Assembly: GCA_023078685.1 (NCBI GenBank)
Contig: JALGAS010000009.1
Span: forward strand, 3,038,001-3,102,000
DNA: 64,000 bases
Direction of reading: 5' to 3'
DNA from: Neopestalotiopsis rosae
Lineage: Eukaryota; Ascomycota; Sordariomycetes; Amphisphaeriales; Sporocadaceae
The position numbers and the translations under genes are program-made. This document shows, piece after piece, positions 1 to 11,924 of the stretch. Position 1 is the first letter of the stretch. Each line of letters begins with the position of its first letter. Below the pieces are notes generated by a model. It searched no databases. It worked only from the letters and a program-made list of their open reading frames with translations, and had not been told where the DNA came from.

Positions 1-2978
1 CTGGAACAGAAAGTAAAGCGGCGCTGAATGTAAACACACTCGGTCCATACCTGACTGCTTCACTACTTGGCAAAGATGCTCCATTTCCGACGCAGGACCC
101 AATATCCCTCTTCAGATCTATGCAAAATTGTACCATCAGAGCACAGTTCCTGCGCTTTTCAGTACCTAACCCGTCCCTCGCATTTGTGCAAACAACTGTG
201 ATGCAATGGACTATGTCCTGACTCTCATCAATATAAATTGAAACATAGGACAATACACGTTAGCGGCGAGAATACGACGCAGGAAAAGAGTCGAGAAAAG
301 AGCAGCGATGGATTATTATTATATACATACTGTGCAGCAAAATACACAATGGCCATCTGGAAAATGTCGTATTGGCCCCTGATTGCATAGAGTGTTCCAG
401 AGGTATATTATTTGTGTTCAATTGAGCCAAAAATCGGATTTCACTGACCTCGATGCAGATCCAAAAGGGGCATTTTGGACGTAGTAAACAAAGCATCGGC
501 ACTCAGCTACGTAGACAGGTTCGAAGAAAAGTGTAATACAAGGCGAACGTGAACATTGACGTCTAGCTAGATGACATATGCATCTTAAGAAGGCAAAATT
601 GTGGCTCTCCTAATATGCGCCAAATGCCAACCTGCCAAGCCTGAAAACAGGTGGTATTTCCCAGCTGAGGTTGTTGCCAGCATTAGTTTTGTAGACCGTG
701 GGAACATATTGTATCTAATAAAGAATTGTGTCTCGAGCTTTCTGATATGCAATGGAGGTTAGTATCAGCGAGCCTAAGCATCCACAAAATCTGGCAGTTC
801 TCGATATAGAGCAAGTCAGCAAAACAACACCGCGTCAACATCAGACAAACACGTTGGGAGAAGCTCTAATTATAGAATTCAAAAGCCGGTTTCGTTACAG
901 ACTTTTAGGCTCATACAGTACATGGAGTGTGGCATTGTGCCTCTGGAACGTCTGGCTGACATCCCTATAGCTCAGAACTGCCACTGTCAACATTGGTGAG
1001 GTGCAGCAGTACGGATGCAGCGCCTGAAATTTCAATATATGAGGCTCCTAGATAATATGAGAGCTTATTCACAACGATTCAACATGAGGTATGTTGTCTA
1101 TTGCGGCATTCAAATTTATATTAGGTCCTAAGCTACAACCGGCTCCCTTAGTGGCATCGTGTGAATGCTAATCAAAGAAATATAGATATATGTGAGGCAC
1201 AAAGGATAAACATGTTGCAGGAATTTATCAGGGCTAATACGTACCAGACAGGATGTTGCCGACTGCGCGAAATCTCGAGCTGATCCAGAACTTGTGGTAG
1301 CTTGTGTAGAACCTAACTTTTTCTATACGTCTCCTAAATCAGAGGAAACATCCATTGAAATGAACTAAGGCATATATACTTCGAGATTAAATTGATTTTC
1401 ATAGCTTGTCAATAATGCCATGAACCTTCGAGGGAACATATACCGATGGCCAGACCGATCCTGCTTTGCACCCCCTCTCTATCACCAAAACTATTTGAGG
1501 GGCGAAATGAGAAGTATTGTCTAAAGCAGCGTGGCCGCCTGGCAATATTTCCAGAAGTAATACATAGATGCATTCTGCCGGAGGACCGAAGATTAACAAT
1601 TCCATTTCTTGTCCAGAATTGTTTCGTAGGGCTGACACAGAGTGCTTAAGTCACCCCTCCTCATAATGTATTCTTGTCATAAATACAACAATGGACGCTC
1701 AAGATCGTCTGCAACCAGTGTGACTCAGGTAGTAAATTTCCATGCCGTTGCTAGGACTGCGGAGAGTTCAGCTCCATACATCGCAGGAAGCGATCTAGCC
1801 CCTTTGAATACCACGCAAGGTCGTGCCACCGCGTCAACACCAGTGAACAGGTGGCAGATGGGCGAGCGGAAGTTGAATTACTTTGGAGATAACTTGAATT
1901 GAGCTCGAAGCGTGTCGTTTCGTCCCTTATCTCTTCTTATCTTTCAAAGGCTTTCGACAATTTGTCATTACTCTCTTCGTGCATACTACAAGTGGAAGTT
2001 ACGTGTTTTTATGCCTTCTTGCCTTCTTGTAATGAGTCATTTCAACCTCTGCCAAGTCTTCGATAAGCCCAAAGGAAATACATCAGGCAAAGAAAGAGAT
2101 CTTGCCGCTTTCGACCGTTTATGGATTGTCGGAGCACGTGACCATTGTAAAAGCTAACAGAACAAGAAGATTGCCCCATTGCCTTGTCATTGTGTCAGGT
2201 TTGCAAGAGTCAAATTTTGATTCAGTCTTTACTCAATCCTGCGTCTAAAATATTCAGGCATCACCTTCACGGCTTCACAATAGGTCTAGTAGTAAACATT
2301 TACAACCATCCCGGACACTTGCTTCTCATAAAGCCAATGAAAATAAATCCTTACAACAAGGAGGGCATTAGTAGAAGTACATAATTAGGTAAGATGGTTT
2401 GCAGAACCCTAGCACTGGAACAAGACTATTTAATAGAGTGCAGTACTGGCGCGTTATTTCTCTTTCCTAATCGCGGTAAAAAGTTTGTTGTCCGCCAGGG
2501 TGTCTCAACAGAGCTTTGTCACAGCGTGTACATAGTTTCACTTGTCTTTGCTAATCTACTGGATGATACTACCTGTTCAACTACCATGATCTAGGAACAG
2601 GAAGCAAAGATCCGCATGTTCATGGCCCTGTCATATCTTGACCACGAATAGTCCATCCCACTAAACTTGCTAATCTAGATGTTTACGATTTCGATCTTTT
2701 TCGAAGAAGAGCTCATAAGTCGTCCTTCCGGTCATCGCATTAGTATATATAATCAACCTCCAGATATGAAGCGGGAATTGATAAAGTAAAATGTTGATGC
2801 CTTATCATTTCGTATGCATTGAAGCTGGTCGAGAACTATTGTTCTTTGCGATTAGGGCTTAGTGTATGTTAGTGTCGCGTATGTAAAGTTAGTTGCGCCC
2901 AATGCATTCTGCAGCTAGGCTGTTCGATGGTGACGTTGGACAGCATGTTTTACATAGCTCGGGCACACATCGCAACTT
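1..2978. other. gene-poor stretch without recognisable genes
   Basis: About 3 kb with only short open frames (up to 86 codons), none of which resembles a family I know or shows convincing linked splice sites. The base composition is AT-leaning. I see no tRNA, no rRNA and no clear terminal repeats. It may hold decayed transposon or gene remnants, but nothing can be supported by eye. Confidence 0.5.
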
Positions 2979-3593
2979 TTGAAATACGTTATCACCATTG
3001 AAGTGGCAGCGCGACTCGATCATTCGCTCATCTTTCTTACCATGATTGTCACAATTCCATCTGCCGTGGTAAATGTGAGGTTCCTTACTGGCAACGGTCT
3101 CGGTAGAGACATCTGGACATTGACGCCTCACAATATCACAAATTTTGCCAAGGGCTTTTATTATATCGCGATATTATATTTCGTTGAGGTGTCTCTCTTG
3201 AAGATGTCCATTTTGTTTTTCTATCGCCGGATATTTCCAGGAAAGCAAGTGCATCGCGTTGTCTTAGCCATTGGGGCGTGCAACGCCCTTTTTGGTTTGT
3301 CTTTTGTCCTTTTAGCCGCCTTCCAGTGTCAGCCAATCAGCTATAATTGGACGCGGTGGAGGGATGAGGAAGAGGGGCACTGCCTGGATGTTGATCGCAT
3401 TGCGTGGGCCAACGCCATCATTAGCATATTGCTAGACCTATTGATGCTTGCGATTCCCTTCCTGCAGATCAAGGACTTGAATTTACACTGGAAAAAGAAA
3501 GTTACAGTGGAATTCATGTTCATTTTGGGAACTTTGTATGCTTGCGTCTTTTCTACATACGTTTACGAGATTGAAAAAGGTTATAATCTGTAA
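2979..3593 (+). pseudogene. truncated fungal rhodopsin-type (PTH11-like) integral membrane protein
   Basis: About 205 codons resemble the middle of the fungal rhodopsin domain found in PTH11-like and CFEM receptors of ascomycetes. The conserved block GNGLGRDIWTL is followed by a membrane helix and LKMSILFFYRRIFP, then two to three more hydrophobic helices and the extracellular C-rich loop (FQCQPISYNW). No ATG opens the frame (it begins with TTG after a stop), so the first one or two helices are missing. After YEIEKGYNL it stops before the last helices of the family. The usual acidic-tryptophan (DDW) signature before the second helix is replaced by LDHSL. No upstream exon that would restore the N terminus was found. 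It is best read as a decayed fragment; a gene with undetected exons is the alternative. Confidence 0.6.
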
Positions 3594-4343
3594 CGGAATC
3601 GGCTTCCGTATTCCTTAATTGGAATCTTATCTAATATGTCCATTTCCGGCGCTGACACAGTGTTATTATTCCCTGATTTACTGTATACAAATAGTTACCA
3701 ACTTTTGACAGCCATTGCATATAAGCAAATTCCACGAGCTTCTTCCCCAGCCAAATCAAAAGATTTAGTAATGGCTTATGTATGCCGACCTTAAATGCTA
3801 TGGATGTATTGTATTGGCTACTATGTAAAACAGCATTCTCAACAATTTCAGTTGTGAAATAATATACATATTTTGTTTGACAGGTATTCGCTGCATATCT
3901 CGAGAGTTATAACGTTGCCGTGAAAGGGTAGAACTACAAAACCAAATGCTCGAAGAATAGCGGTAGTACAACAATCTCTAATGTTAAAAGCCAATTAGGG
4001 TTCGGCGCAACGCGGTGTGTGATTATCAGCCGATACGTTACGTCATGGGCAGCATCTACGGTACAAACGGGAGGATATAAAGGACAGGTGTTTTATTTGT
4101 GTATTGCGAGTGATCAACTGTATCGATAAATTGTTGACTGCAACCAGTAGAAAGTTGATCTCCATAAGCTCCCATGCATTTATGTCAATAAAGCTGCGCC
4201 TTTTGACCCTACTTCGTCTGCGCACCTTCTCTTGCAACCTGACACCTACAATCCAACTAAGTCATGCTTAGGCTGTACCGAAGGTCAATATAATTATTCC
4301 CAACAATACTACATCCTTTTACAAGGTGCAGTCATATTCCACG
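3594..4343. other. intergenic region upstream of the 4344 gene
   Basis: No coding potential recognised. The first part is probably the decayed 3' remainder of the rhodopsin-type fragment. The last 300 bases look like the promoter of the following gene, with a TATA-like site near 4074. Confidence 0.45.
4074..4083 (+). promoter_or_regulatory. TATA-like box of the 4344 gene
   Basis: The string gatataaagg lies 260-270 bases before the ATG at 4344, in a plausible place for a core promoter with a 5' leader of about 200 bases. Assigned by position and sequence only. Confidence 0.35.
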
Positions 4344-5384
4344 ATGGTGCTTTGGTTCATCGCAGCCGCCGCCACAATAGCCGGCACTGGAGTCTTGGCC
4401 TATCCGCAAGGTCGAGAAGGTCTTCTCCTTATTCATCAAGACGCCAACTCGTTCTATGAGTGGGTCCGAAGCCGGTTCACAGAAACCGTTGCTGCAAATG
4501 CCTCCGCAGCTGGTGGTATCGATCATCAAGGCTCCACGAGTATTTGGCTCTTGAACTCGTGTACGCCCAGGGTTCAAGTGCTATTTTCAGCTTTCGGTAT
4601 CGTTGTCGAGGCATATCGGGCGTATCAAGGGGCTCAAATCAATAAAAGTCTCAGAAGTATTGCCGACAGAATCACCATCTCGAACAATATCCAAGTTCAA
4701 GGCAGCGGAGGCGTCGATGGTTTCGCAGCACACGTGCGAGACTTTATCAATCTCAAAATCGATCAGTACGATCAGAGCGGCGGTCAACACCGATTCTTCA
4801 TCTACCATCCCGATACTCAATGGCATGGCACATTCAAACGATTGTTAAAGGATGATGGAGCTCTGGACGACAGGTTTTTTGGAATTACGAATGATTTATT
4901 CGCCCTGTGTCGCTGGATGTTGTGCATCCGAGTGGATTTGCAAAGACAGGGGAGAGATCAAGATGCGATCCAATTTCACGTTCTGATGCCGGCCTACCAA
5001 TCACTCGTTATACCTCGCCCTTTCATTCTTCCCAAAGCTTTATTTCCTCTCACCTTTGACGGCGAAACCGCGAACGGAGAAATGCTTGCATGGTTGAATC
5101 TGCCCCTTGAAGACCTGAACACGTTGAACGATATCGGAAATCTTTGCACTCTGAATAGGGATACCTGGAAAGGACCTGCTGCAGGTGTGTCGGCATTCTA
5201 TGGTTCGTCGGCGATATTAGGTAGTGGCAGCTTATATGCAACTGCTACAGCGGTAGCCGTTTGCCCTCCACTAGCGGTTCCGGTATTTTTAACAACTGCA
5301 ATAGCTGGCATGGTCACAAGTGTGAAAGCAGCCCAGGGGGCGGAGAATTTATTTAGAGAAGAGCAACCCGTTATTTTAGGGTAA
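4344..5384 (+). CDS. unknown protein with N-terminal signal/anchor and C-terminal hydrophobic region
   Basis: Intronless frame of 346 codons. The first ATG is at 4344; the open frame extends 18 bases further up but only from a GTG. Residues 1-20 form a hydrophobic segment (MVLWFIAAAATIAGTGVLAY) that could be a signal peptide or membrane anchor. The central part is soluble-looking and rich in aromatic and acidic residues. Near residues 290-330 there is a second long small-residue and hydrophobic stretch (Ala/Gly/Ser/Thr/Val), which could be one or two membrane helices. I do not recognise the family. A TATA-like site 260 bases upstream and the undamaged frame argue for a real gene. It stands alone between decayed regions. 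Confidence 0.6.
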   Translation: MVLWFIAAAATIAGTGVLAYPQGREGLLLIHQDANSFYEWVRSRFTETVAANASAAGGIDHQGSTSIWLLNSCTPRVQVLFSAFGIVVEAYRAYQGAQINKSLRSIADRITISNNIQVQGSGGVDGFAAHVRDFINLKIDQYDQSGGQHRFFIYHPDTQWHGTFKRLLKDDGALDDRFFGITNDLFALCRWMLCIRVDLQRQGRDQDAIQFHVLMPAYQSLVIPRPFILPKALFPLTFDGETANGEMLAWLNLPLEDLNTLNDIGNLCTLNRDTWKGPAAGVSAFYGSSAILGSGSLYATATAVAVCPPLAVPVFLTTAIAGMVTSVKAAQGAENLFREEQPVILG

Positions 5385-6272
5385 TAGTAAATTGCAAACC
5401 TTGGAGTCATACGATGCGATATTCAATGTGCGGATTTGATCGTGCTTAGATATTATCAGCCCCTAAAAGCAATAGTTATATAAATTTTATCCATTAATTG
5501 AAATTTGTACACTCCGAACATGATTACAGTACTGTGTAATATGTACAGTAACGACTATGTTTGTATTGAAGGCTCACTTCCTGTGATTCGTATCGCCTTA
5601 TACATAAATCTCAGCCGGGACTGTGTCAGGCTAAAGCTCCAAAATTGGCTGGTGTTGAAGTAAAACCTTCGCCGCAAAATTGGAAGCCGTTTTTGTTACT
5701 CAGTGTACCAGAACTACCTTTTTGTGCACGATTTATACTTGGAGTTATGTCCAGTTCCGAGCCAGGATACAGAAAGCGTTCAGATGGATATAGAGACCCA
5801 TATTTTGGCTCAGTGGCGATTCCTCTCTCGGTACACAATGCCTATTCTTGATCTGCCATCCAGTTCGCTTAGGTTCTGTTTCGGAGCAAGCTGAACACAA
5901 ACAGTTTGATTCGAGAAGATTCCTGTGCCATTTCTGAATGCTGAGATCGGACCTAAAAAGTGGAGCTTATCACCGTTCCCCGGCTGGATGTCTCTACACC
6001 GAAACCCAGGCGCCGATAGTCACCTTGATGCAGTTTGGTTCAGCTCCGGAATACGAGCTTGACTATATGTTCATCTGAAAGCAGCCCTGTGGGACCTATG
6101 CAAACTTCTTGTCATGTTTGCCATGTTGCAAATAAATAGTGAAGGATGCGCCAACTATAACCGTCGGCATCTTTTTCCTTGTCAATACCTGCTCGTAGCT
6201 TTATCATTAGCTCCCGAAAGGTGTGTACAGAATCGATTCATCATAACTATCCCTCTCGGTTGACTTGATAAC
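5385..6272. other. intergenic region with an inverted copy of repeat family C
   Basis: No gene recognised. Bases about 5610-5705 are an inverted copy of a repeat that recurs at 32544 and 59218 (listed separately). The remainder shows only short frames without family resemblance. Confidence 0.45.
5610..5705 (-). repeat. repeat family C, copy 1 (inverted)
   Basis: Read on the minus strand this begins CAGTGAGTAACaaaaacggct and runs to gactgtgtcaggct-type sequence. It matches, with scattered mismatches, the plus-strand copies at 32544 and 59218. In all three copies the CAGTG end is directly preceded by TA, as expected for a non-autonomous Tc1/mariner-type element inserted at TA. The opposite terminus was not identified. 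Confidence 0.6.
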
Positions 6273-7080
6273 ATGGCAACACCGTCATCGCAACGACCTC
6301 GACTCGGTCCCAATGCTCATCCTCGAAGGTTGCAACGGCTTCCTAATGTACGTGCTGCACTCCGTGGGCAGGACTCGCGACTTAACACGACTGCCTCTGC
6401 GAGGATACCGGTCAATACATCGACTTTTATGCCTGCCAGCATGCAACTCAATCCGCAGAATATGACAGAGTCACATCAGGAAAACATTGACGGTCGAGAT
6501 CAGCAAGGAACAGATTTACCACTGACGGAAATATCGCATGTGTACGTCGGCAATTTCTCATACAAAGCAACATGATGTCAACTAACCAGACGTGAGTGAA
6601 TCTGAGTTCACAGAACTCAGAGGGCACATCCAAGGAGAGATGGACCAGATGTCATCAAAGCCTGACAGCATCTTGTCAGACGTATCGCAATTAATGACCG
6701 AGTAAGTGTAGATTATGTCTGTAGGAGTCTACATCGCTAATGAGTGTATCAAAAGGGTTAAAAGCACGTAAGTGACAGCTCAGATTGATCGACTATCGAA
6801 GTCGCGAACGAAACGACTGATGGAATGTATGGGCATAGGAGACAAGAGGTCGACGAGTAGTAAGTAACATCCCGAGGTTTCTCGAAATTTCTCATACTTC
6901 CATTTACTGAGGATTTCCTGAAGCTTTCAGCATCACAGGACCGAGACAGAGTTATTCATTACCTTGTTGAAAGAGGCGGTGGAGCTAGACGAGATGCAGT
7001 ACGACCCGAACGAGGTACAACCAGAACAGGAGGATTTTATGGATGCGGCACTGTTTGAACAGGATGCATTGCATAATTAA
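6273..7080 (+). CDS. small multi-exon gene of unknown function (splicing only partly resolved)
   Basis: The first exon starts at ATG 6273 and encodes about 90 residues, beginning MATPSSQRPRLGPNAHPRRL. A gtacgt donor at 6542 and a ctaac branch point lead to an acceptor near 6589-6596. An exon coding ESEFTELRGHIQGEMDQM through ILSDVSQLMTE follows, ending at a gtaagt donor at 6702. Further gtaagt donors occur at 6768 and 6860. The last exon, after ctttcag near 6930, encodes ELFITLLKEAVELDEMQY and an acidic tail ending in a stop at 7078-7080. The encoded product would be small, charged and soluble. Exons between 6756 and 6860 could not be joined without a stop, so the gene may be damaged or I may have missed a splice site. 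No family recognised. Confidence 0.4.
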
Positions 7081-7269
7081 TTCGCTTCAGATCAGAGGAT
7101 ATTTGCTACATCAACAAGCACCACAGTCTTGTAGGCAAAGACGTCAGATGTATCCCAAAGTGCGAAAGTGGCGCGAAGCCAACAAACAAAGGAATCAACA
7201 GCCATACAATTTCGACACTCAGGGTCCAGACTCGAGAGAATTTCCGTAGATTATGATTTCTCTCATCAA

Positions 7270-8823
7270 TTAAGTCCCGTGCCAGGTTTCTAAGTGTGCC
7301 CGACCAGTCATTAAAGTCCAGACCCAGACAGCGTCGACGACCAACACGTCAACAAAGGTGAAGACGAGACTGCCGCCAAAGACCAGGCTATGGTAAGTCC
7401 AGGCACTCTCAGGCCGCAGCGCCATGGACTGGCACACAGCAGCCCACGGTAGGACGTACAGCAGATTGCTCACCAGGCTCTGGTAGAGGTACCACTTAGG
7501 CCGTGTAGCAAGGAGGATAGCAGCCAGCTGCGTCGATACCGCATAGAAGACATAACACCAGTCGATGGAGCGCCACATGTAAGCTGTTACGTCAGCCACA
7601 TCGGCTGAGCCGCTGAGATACAGAGCAAATGGTCGAGTTCCGAAGAGCGACAGGAATATAGCCAAAGGAACCTCGACTGCGAGGGCCAATGCCAGTGACA
7701 TTAGGGCCGGTCGCACGATGCGCTTAAGATCGGCGCGTGAGACCCGAGGCCGCCGCTGATGCACACCAATCCGTTGCCGCCACTGGCTCCACGCATGCCC
7801 TGTGAAGGCCAGCGCCGTAGCCTCAAGGGCCTGCACTGGCACCATGACGAGTCCCCAGCGGATTGTATTGAAAACACCCCAGGCTGTAGCATAGATGGTG
7901 CCCAGACCCACAACATTGCTCACGAGCCAAAGGTAGAGGGCGTTACGGACCAGCGACTCGGCCAGGGCTAAGAGGCCCGGGCGGGCGAGGACAAGGAGGC
8001 TCCGCCAGCTTGGGGCGACGCAGCGGAAGCCCTCCCGCCGTACTACAGGCCAGCTCTGCGTCCAGAGAAGATGGCATACGCCAGCAATAGCTGCTGCAAA
8101 GCCGCAAGCGAGTTGGATACCAGCCTGCATGTTGACGGAGGGCTGCGTAGTGCCAACATGGAATGGCGAGAGGAGAAGGAGATCTAAGGCGATGTTGACG
8201 AGAAACTTAACTGCGCTGATGACAAGTGGGACGTCCGGCTTGTCGAGCGCACGCCCTGCAGCGGCCACGGCTGTCTCGACGGCCGAACTAAAGGCTGAGA
8301 AAGCCCCAATGCGTACATAAATCAGACTGGAGGCACGTACTTCCACGGGCACGAAGCTTGCTGCAAACGCCTCCGCTGCACCAGCAAAGACCACGCTCAT
8401 AGCGAGCCCGAGGAGCGCCTGCACCACGATCAAAGTATGCGTAAGTTGAAGCCGTTCGCGTAACGTGCGAGCATCCCGGTCCGCTATGGTGACCCATGCA
8501 GCGCGGGGCAGGCCTTCGTTGAGAACCTCAGCAAAAGTTCCAATATACGTATAAACATCCGTCGTCACTACCAACGTAGCGTCAATGCGAGCCACCCAGA
8601 GCTTGGAAAGCGTTCCGTAGAGCGCTGGGAGCAGGAACGTAGCTAGGTTAACGGCTAGTGCGCCCTCGTAGCGCTGGCGGAACCGCTGCGGACGGGCCTG
8701 AGTCCTTGTGGAGTCATGATCCGCCGCACTGCCGTGGTCCGCTGCCGTCCTACCCAGCGCTGCCGTAAATGATTCGCGCGGATGCGCATCAGCAATGGCG
8801 TCGTCGGGCTTGGATCTGACCAT
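7270..8823 (-). CDS. polytopic membrane protein, MATE/MOP-like transporter candidate
   Basis: Uninterrupted frame of 517 residues from the ATG at 8823. After a polar N terminus of about 55 residues there are roughly eleven to twelve hydrophobic segments, arranged in two halves separated by a basic loop (near [18 protein letters not shown]). Length and layout fit the multidrug/oligosaccharidyl-lipid/polysaccharide flippase superfamily (MATE). I see no diagnostic signature, so the assignment rests on topology and general resemblance. The gene is visibly GC-rich and Ala/Leu/Val-rich compared with everything around it, which suggests either strong codon constraint or a different origin. It shares the minus strand with the CDC25-like gene but is separated from it by 518 bases. 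Substrate unknown. Confidence 0.55.
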   Translation of the reverse strand: MVRSKPDDAIADAHPRESFTAALGRTAADHGSAADHDSTRTQARPQRFRQRYEGALAVNLATFLLPALYGTLSKLWVARIDATLVVTTDVYTYIGTFAEVLNEGLPRAAWVTIADRDARTLRERLQLTHTLIVVQALLGLAMSVVFAGAAEAFAASFVPVEVRASSLIYVRIGAFSAFSSAVETAVAAAGRALDKPDVPLVISAVKFLVNIALDLLLLSPFHVGTTQPSVNMQAGIQLACGFAAAIAGVCHLLWTQSWPVVRREGFRCVAPSWRSLLVLARPGLLALAESLVRNALYLWLVSNVVGLGTIYATAWGVFNTIRWGLVMVPVQALEATALAFTGHAWSQWRQRIGVHQRRPRVSRADLKRIVRPALMSLALALAVEVPLAIFLSLFGTRPFALYLSGSADVADVTAYMWRSIDWCYVFYAVSTQLAAILLATRPKWYLYQSLVSNLLYVLPWAAVCQSMALRPESAWTYHSLVFGGSLVFTFVDVLVVDAVWVWTLMTGRAHLETWHGT

Positions 8824-9341
8824 TATATTGATTGAAAGGCGGGGTAAGTAGGATGCGGCAGCTAGCCCCGTTCTTCATCCCAAGGGCTGGCAATAAATCT
8901 TCGACTTCCGGCCGCCCAAACTGTTTCTCGTCGTCGCCATATTTTCCACCACTGCTCCTCGAAGATAAGTTGACATGACGGAGATCGTGGCATTTGCATT
9001 AGGTATCGTTTTATTTTCCTGACATCGCTCGTACATATACAGCAGCCACCCAAGTCACGAGTCGTTCCTCTAGATGATACTCGATGATACGAGGAATACA
9101 ACTGCGCAGAGCTTGGGCTGGAGCATGAGGTGCTTCCTATCAGCCCCTATATTGTCCCTTGCGAGTCTCTGAAGTGTGCGAAGGAGCACGCCCGTATTCG
9201 TGGGCTAGTCTTAATGTGTCTCGTTGGCGATGCAGACAAGAATGGCACATATACGTCATCCATAGTACTCTGTAAGCATTGATTGTGTAATATTTATTAT
9301 GGAACAACTGGGCGTACGGGGTCTATCAAGGTTTTGAATCC
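8824..9341. other. intergenic region between transporter and CDC25-like genes
   Basis: Nothing coding recognised; it holds the presumed promoter of the transporter gene and the 3' flank of the CDC25-like gene. Confidence 0.4.
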
Positions 9342-10487
9342 TCAATATGATGCGGCACGGCGGGTGAACGAACGATCGACGCCGGGTTTGAAAGACTTGC
9401 CGTCTCGCGAGCTATTCCTACCAGGGACAGTCGGAGATGCCTGACACAAAGATTCGTGTGGACCAAATGTGAATGTCTTAGCTCTGCCCAGGCCCTTTCG
9501 GTTTCGCTGCAGCTTGCCCATTTCGCGCTCACATGTGCCGACGTGTTTTTTATCATTCATTTCCACGTATGATTGAGGGTAGCATCGGTCGGGGTGTTGC
9601 GTGAAGAACTCGTTATAGCCACCATCTAGAATGTAGATTTCGGGGTAACTAAGTCTCGGGTAGTACTCGGCATTGATGGCCCTATCTTTGGACCGGATAA
9701 ACCGAGCCATCATGGGAGCCCGGTGAGCAGAGTACTCGCAGTGGAGGACAAGCAGGACCTTGCCCTCCATGGGAGTCTCAAACAGATGCCCCATAAGACG
9801 TTCTTTGTCATAATGGTTGATGGCACCATCAATATGACCGCCCTCGTATTCGTATTCGAATCGGCAATCGATGACAATGCGTTGTGTATATTGGTCCTCG
9901 AATCTACCCTGCAAGACGTCAAGAAAGGTTTCTTGGGATATCCTGGGGATTGTCTCGTTCTCGCCTTCGGGATAAAAGTGAGGCAGCATGGGATCCTGGA
10001 CATCCTCACTGCTCATTATCGATTGAACTGTCCTCTGTGGACCAGGACTGTTTGTTCGGGGCGGCACGACTTTGGCAAGATTCTCAAATAGACTCAGGGA
10101 GTGGTGGTGTTGGCGCCGGGGTCGTTTCCGTGGCCATTTCGTATGTAGGAACAGAGAGCTATTGTAGGATTCTACCGTACCCGCCAGACCAGCATACAGA
10201 GATCTTCGGCGGCGATATCTGGGAACACTGGGCGAAGGACTGTTGGCAAAAACAGGTCGCTTCTGTAACGGCGACTTTTGGAAGCACTCGGCCAACGGCA
10301 GGTTCGCTGCTGAGCTGAAGCGAAAGACCGTTGGCTGAGCGTCCAGATCCAGGCTGTCTGCCAATGCATTGGCGGAATGACGTTTTGTGCAGGCTGAAGA
10401 AAATGAGCGGAGGACAAGACGTTGCCTTGTATTGTAAGAGTGACTTGAGGTCCAGAGACTATCAACGGAAGTCTGTAGCATCATCTG

Positions 10488-10524
<37 letters not shown>

Positions 10525-10607
10525 TAATCTTCGGGAGGGTTATCGGGCTTGGAGGAAGTGATCTCGGTCGAGGGTAGCCCCTTATGAGACAGAGGGGAAG
10601 TGTCCAT
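9342..10607 (-). CDS. CDC25-type M-phase inducer phosphatase (paralogue)
   Basis: Intronless 421-residue protein. Residues about 218-345 form the CDC25 rhodanese-fold catalytic domain: VIDCRFEYEYEGGHI, then the active-site loop LHCEYSAHRAP (CX5R, Cys290 and Arg296), then YPEIYILDGGYNEFF and YVEMNDKKH. These match the layout of Aspergillus NIMT and other fungal CDC25 proteins, which dephosphorylate the inhibitory tyrosine of the mitotic CDK. The catalytic Cys, the Arg and the preceding Asp are present, so activity is plausible. The N terminus is short and low-complexity, with a run of twelve aspartates (near residues 29-40, a GTC-type triplet repeat on the plus strand). The frame is about 100-150 residues shorter than typical housekeeping homologues. 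Neighbours: a G1 cyclin 1.3 kb upstream on the same strand. Probably an extra paralogue; this should be checked against the core genome. Confidence 0.88.
10491..10523. repeat. GTC trinucleotide repeat inside the CDC25-like gene
   Basis: About eleven consecutive GTC triplets on the plus strand encode a poly-aspartate run on the minus strand. Such a tract is prone to length change without frameshift. Confidence 0.85.
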
Positions 10608-11924
10608 GATGTCGTTGATACCAACAGAAACGGGCGAGGATAAAACTGGTAGTAGAAAACGTGTGGCGAAATTATCTAGAGAGTGGTCAGATTAGTAACC
10701 GGGTAGGTCTGACATTTGATTACATTCGACTGACGTCGGCCACCCATCTTGCCAATGATGTCGGAAGTGAATCAAGCTCGGCCAAGAGTTGAAAATCATG
10801 GATTGTTCCAATGTGCGACCTAAGTTATAACTTATAAGACTTAGCAGTATTCTCCCCAAATATCCCCGACGTACCTTAGCCATTTAAATACACGAAAGTT
10901 CTGGGACGAATCTGCAGAAAGGCTGACGCTGAGAGATAAGTAAAAATCAGAGGTGAGGTCGAAGTTGCTGGGATTTGTCCGTTTCGATTATTCATGTATT
11001 GCGTTGGCTCGACTCGCAATAGCTAGGTGTGAGTGCAACTCGGAAGTCTGGTGGTTTTATTCGGTAATTGCACAACTACTGAGAGATAATTAAGATGACG
11101 ACGCAGGTCATTATTATATATTATGGAATCAATGCCTGAAGAAGTGTAAAGTGGAGCTATATTGACGGCAGGAACCCCTTTAGCTTTGCCTGTAGTTGCC
11201 TGAGCAACACACAGGTGAGACTCGGTCGATCCAACTGGATTATCCGCATGGCCGCGGTATCTTTCTCCGTGCCGGTCTCTTTCAGGTAATTCCAGGTCGT
11301 CATCAGAATCCTGGTCGACTCGCCAACGGGTGGGCCAGCTGTCGTTTTGACCTGAGTGATCAGGCGACTTACCATGCAGAAGCCATTCGTTCGCAGCGGT
11401 CAATGGTCTAATTGTAGACAGCAATCTGCGGCACGGAGAGGCATGTCACCGCGGATCCGCCACAGCGATTTTGCTACATCTACTATTGATTCTTGACTCC
11501 GCTAACATGCGTTTCCTTTCGTGCGGTCCCTTTCCTTGTTGTCTTAATGCGTATATGCGGACGCCGGAAAATTCCAAATCACCTCTGATGGTTTCCGCAT
11601 TCATCCGACAGCCGTTTTTGATTACTCGTATATCCATCCTTCCTTGAATCGCATAACGGGAACTGCGAATGATCGAATATTTGAGTTCTGTGGCTCGCTC
11701 TATTGTTTATATCACCGCCATCTTCAATGATCACATGATGTCTTTGGTACTAATGTCAGCTATAGTATGGATCTCGCTTGAGTATATTTCTATTAGAAGT
11801 TCATTTGATGATGTCATTTTCCAAGACCGATCTCGGGGAACCCAGAGAGTCATCCGTTAGTGGTACCGCGTTTGTTTTATTGGGGTAGATGGGCGGTCTA
11901 ATATAGCCCCAGGCATAGGACCAT
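10608..11924. other. intergenic region between CDC25-like and cyclin genes
   Basis: Contains the presumed promoter of the CDC25-like gene and the 3' flank of the cyclin gene. The frames present, including one of 133 codons around 11.0-11.4 kb that opens with TTG, do not resemble known proteins and are not supported. Confidence 0.4.

Noticed and set aside
9884..10318. Plus-strand frame of 144 codons
   Set aside because: Antisense to the CDC25-like gene; no family resemblance.
11023..11424. 133-codon minus-strand frame between CDC25-like and cyclin genes
   Set aside because: Opens with TTG, has no recognisable domain and no supporting splice sites; probably chance.
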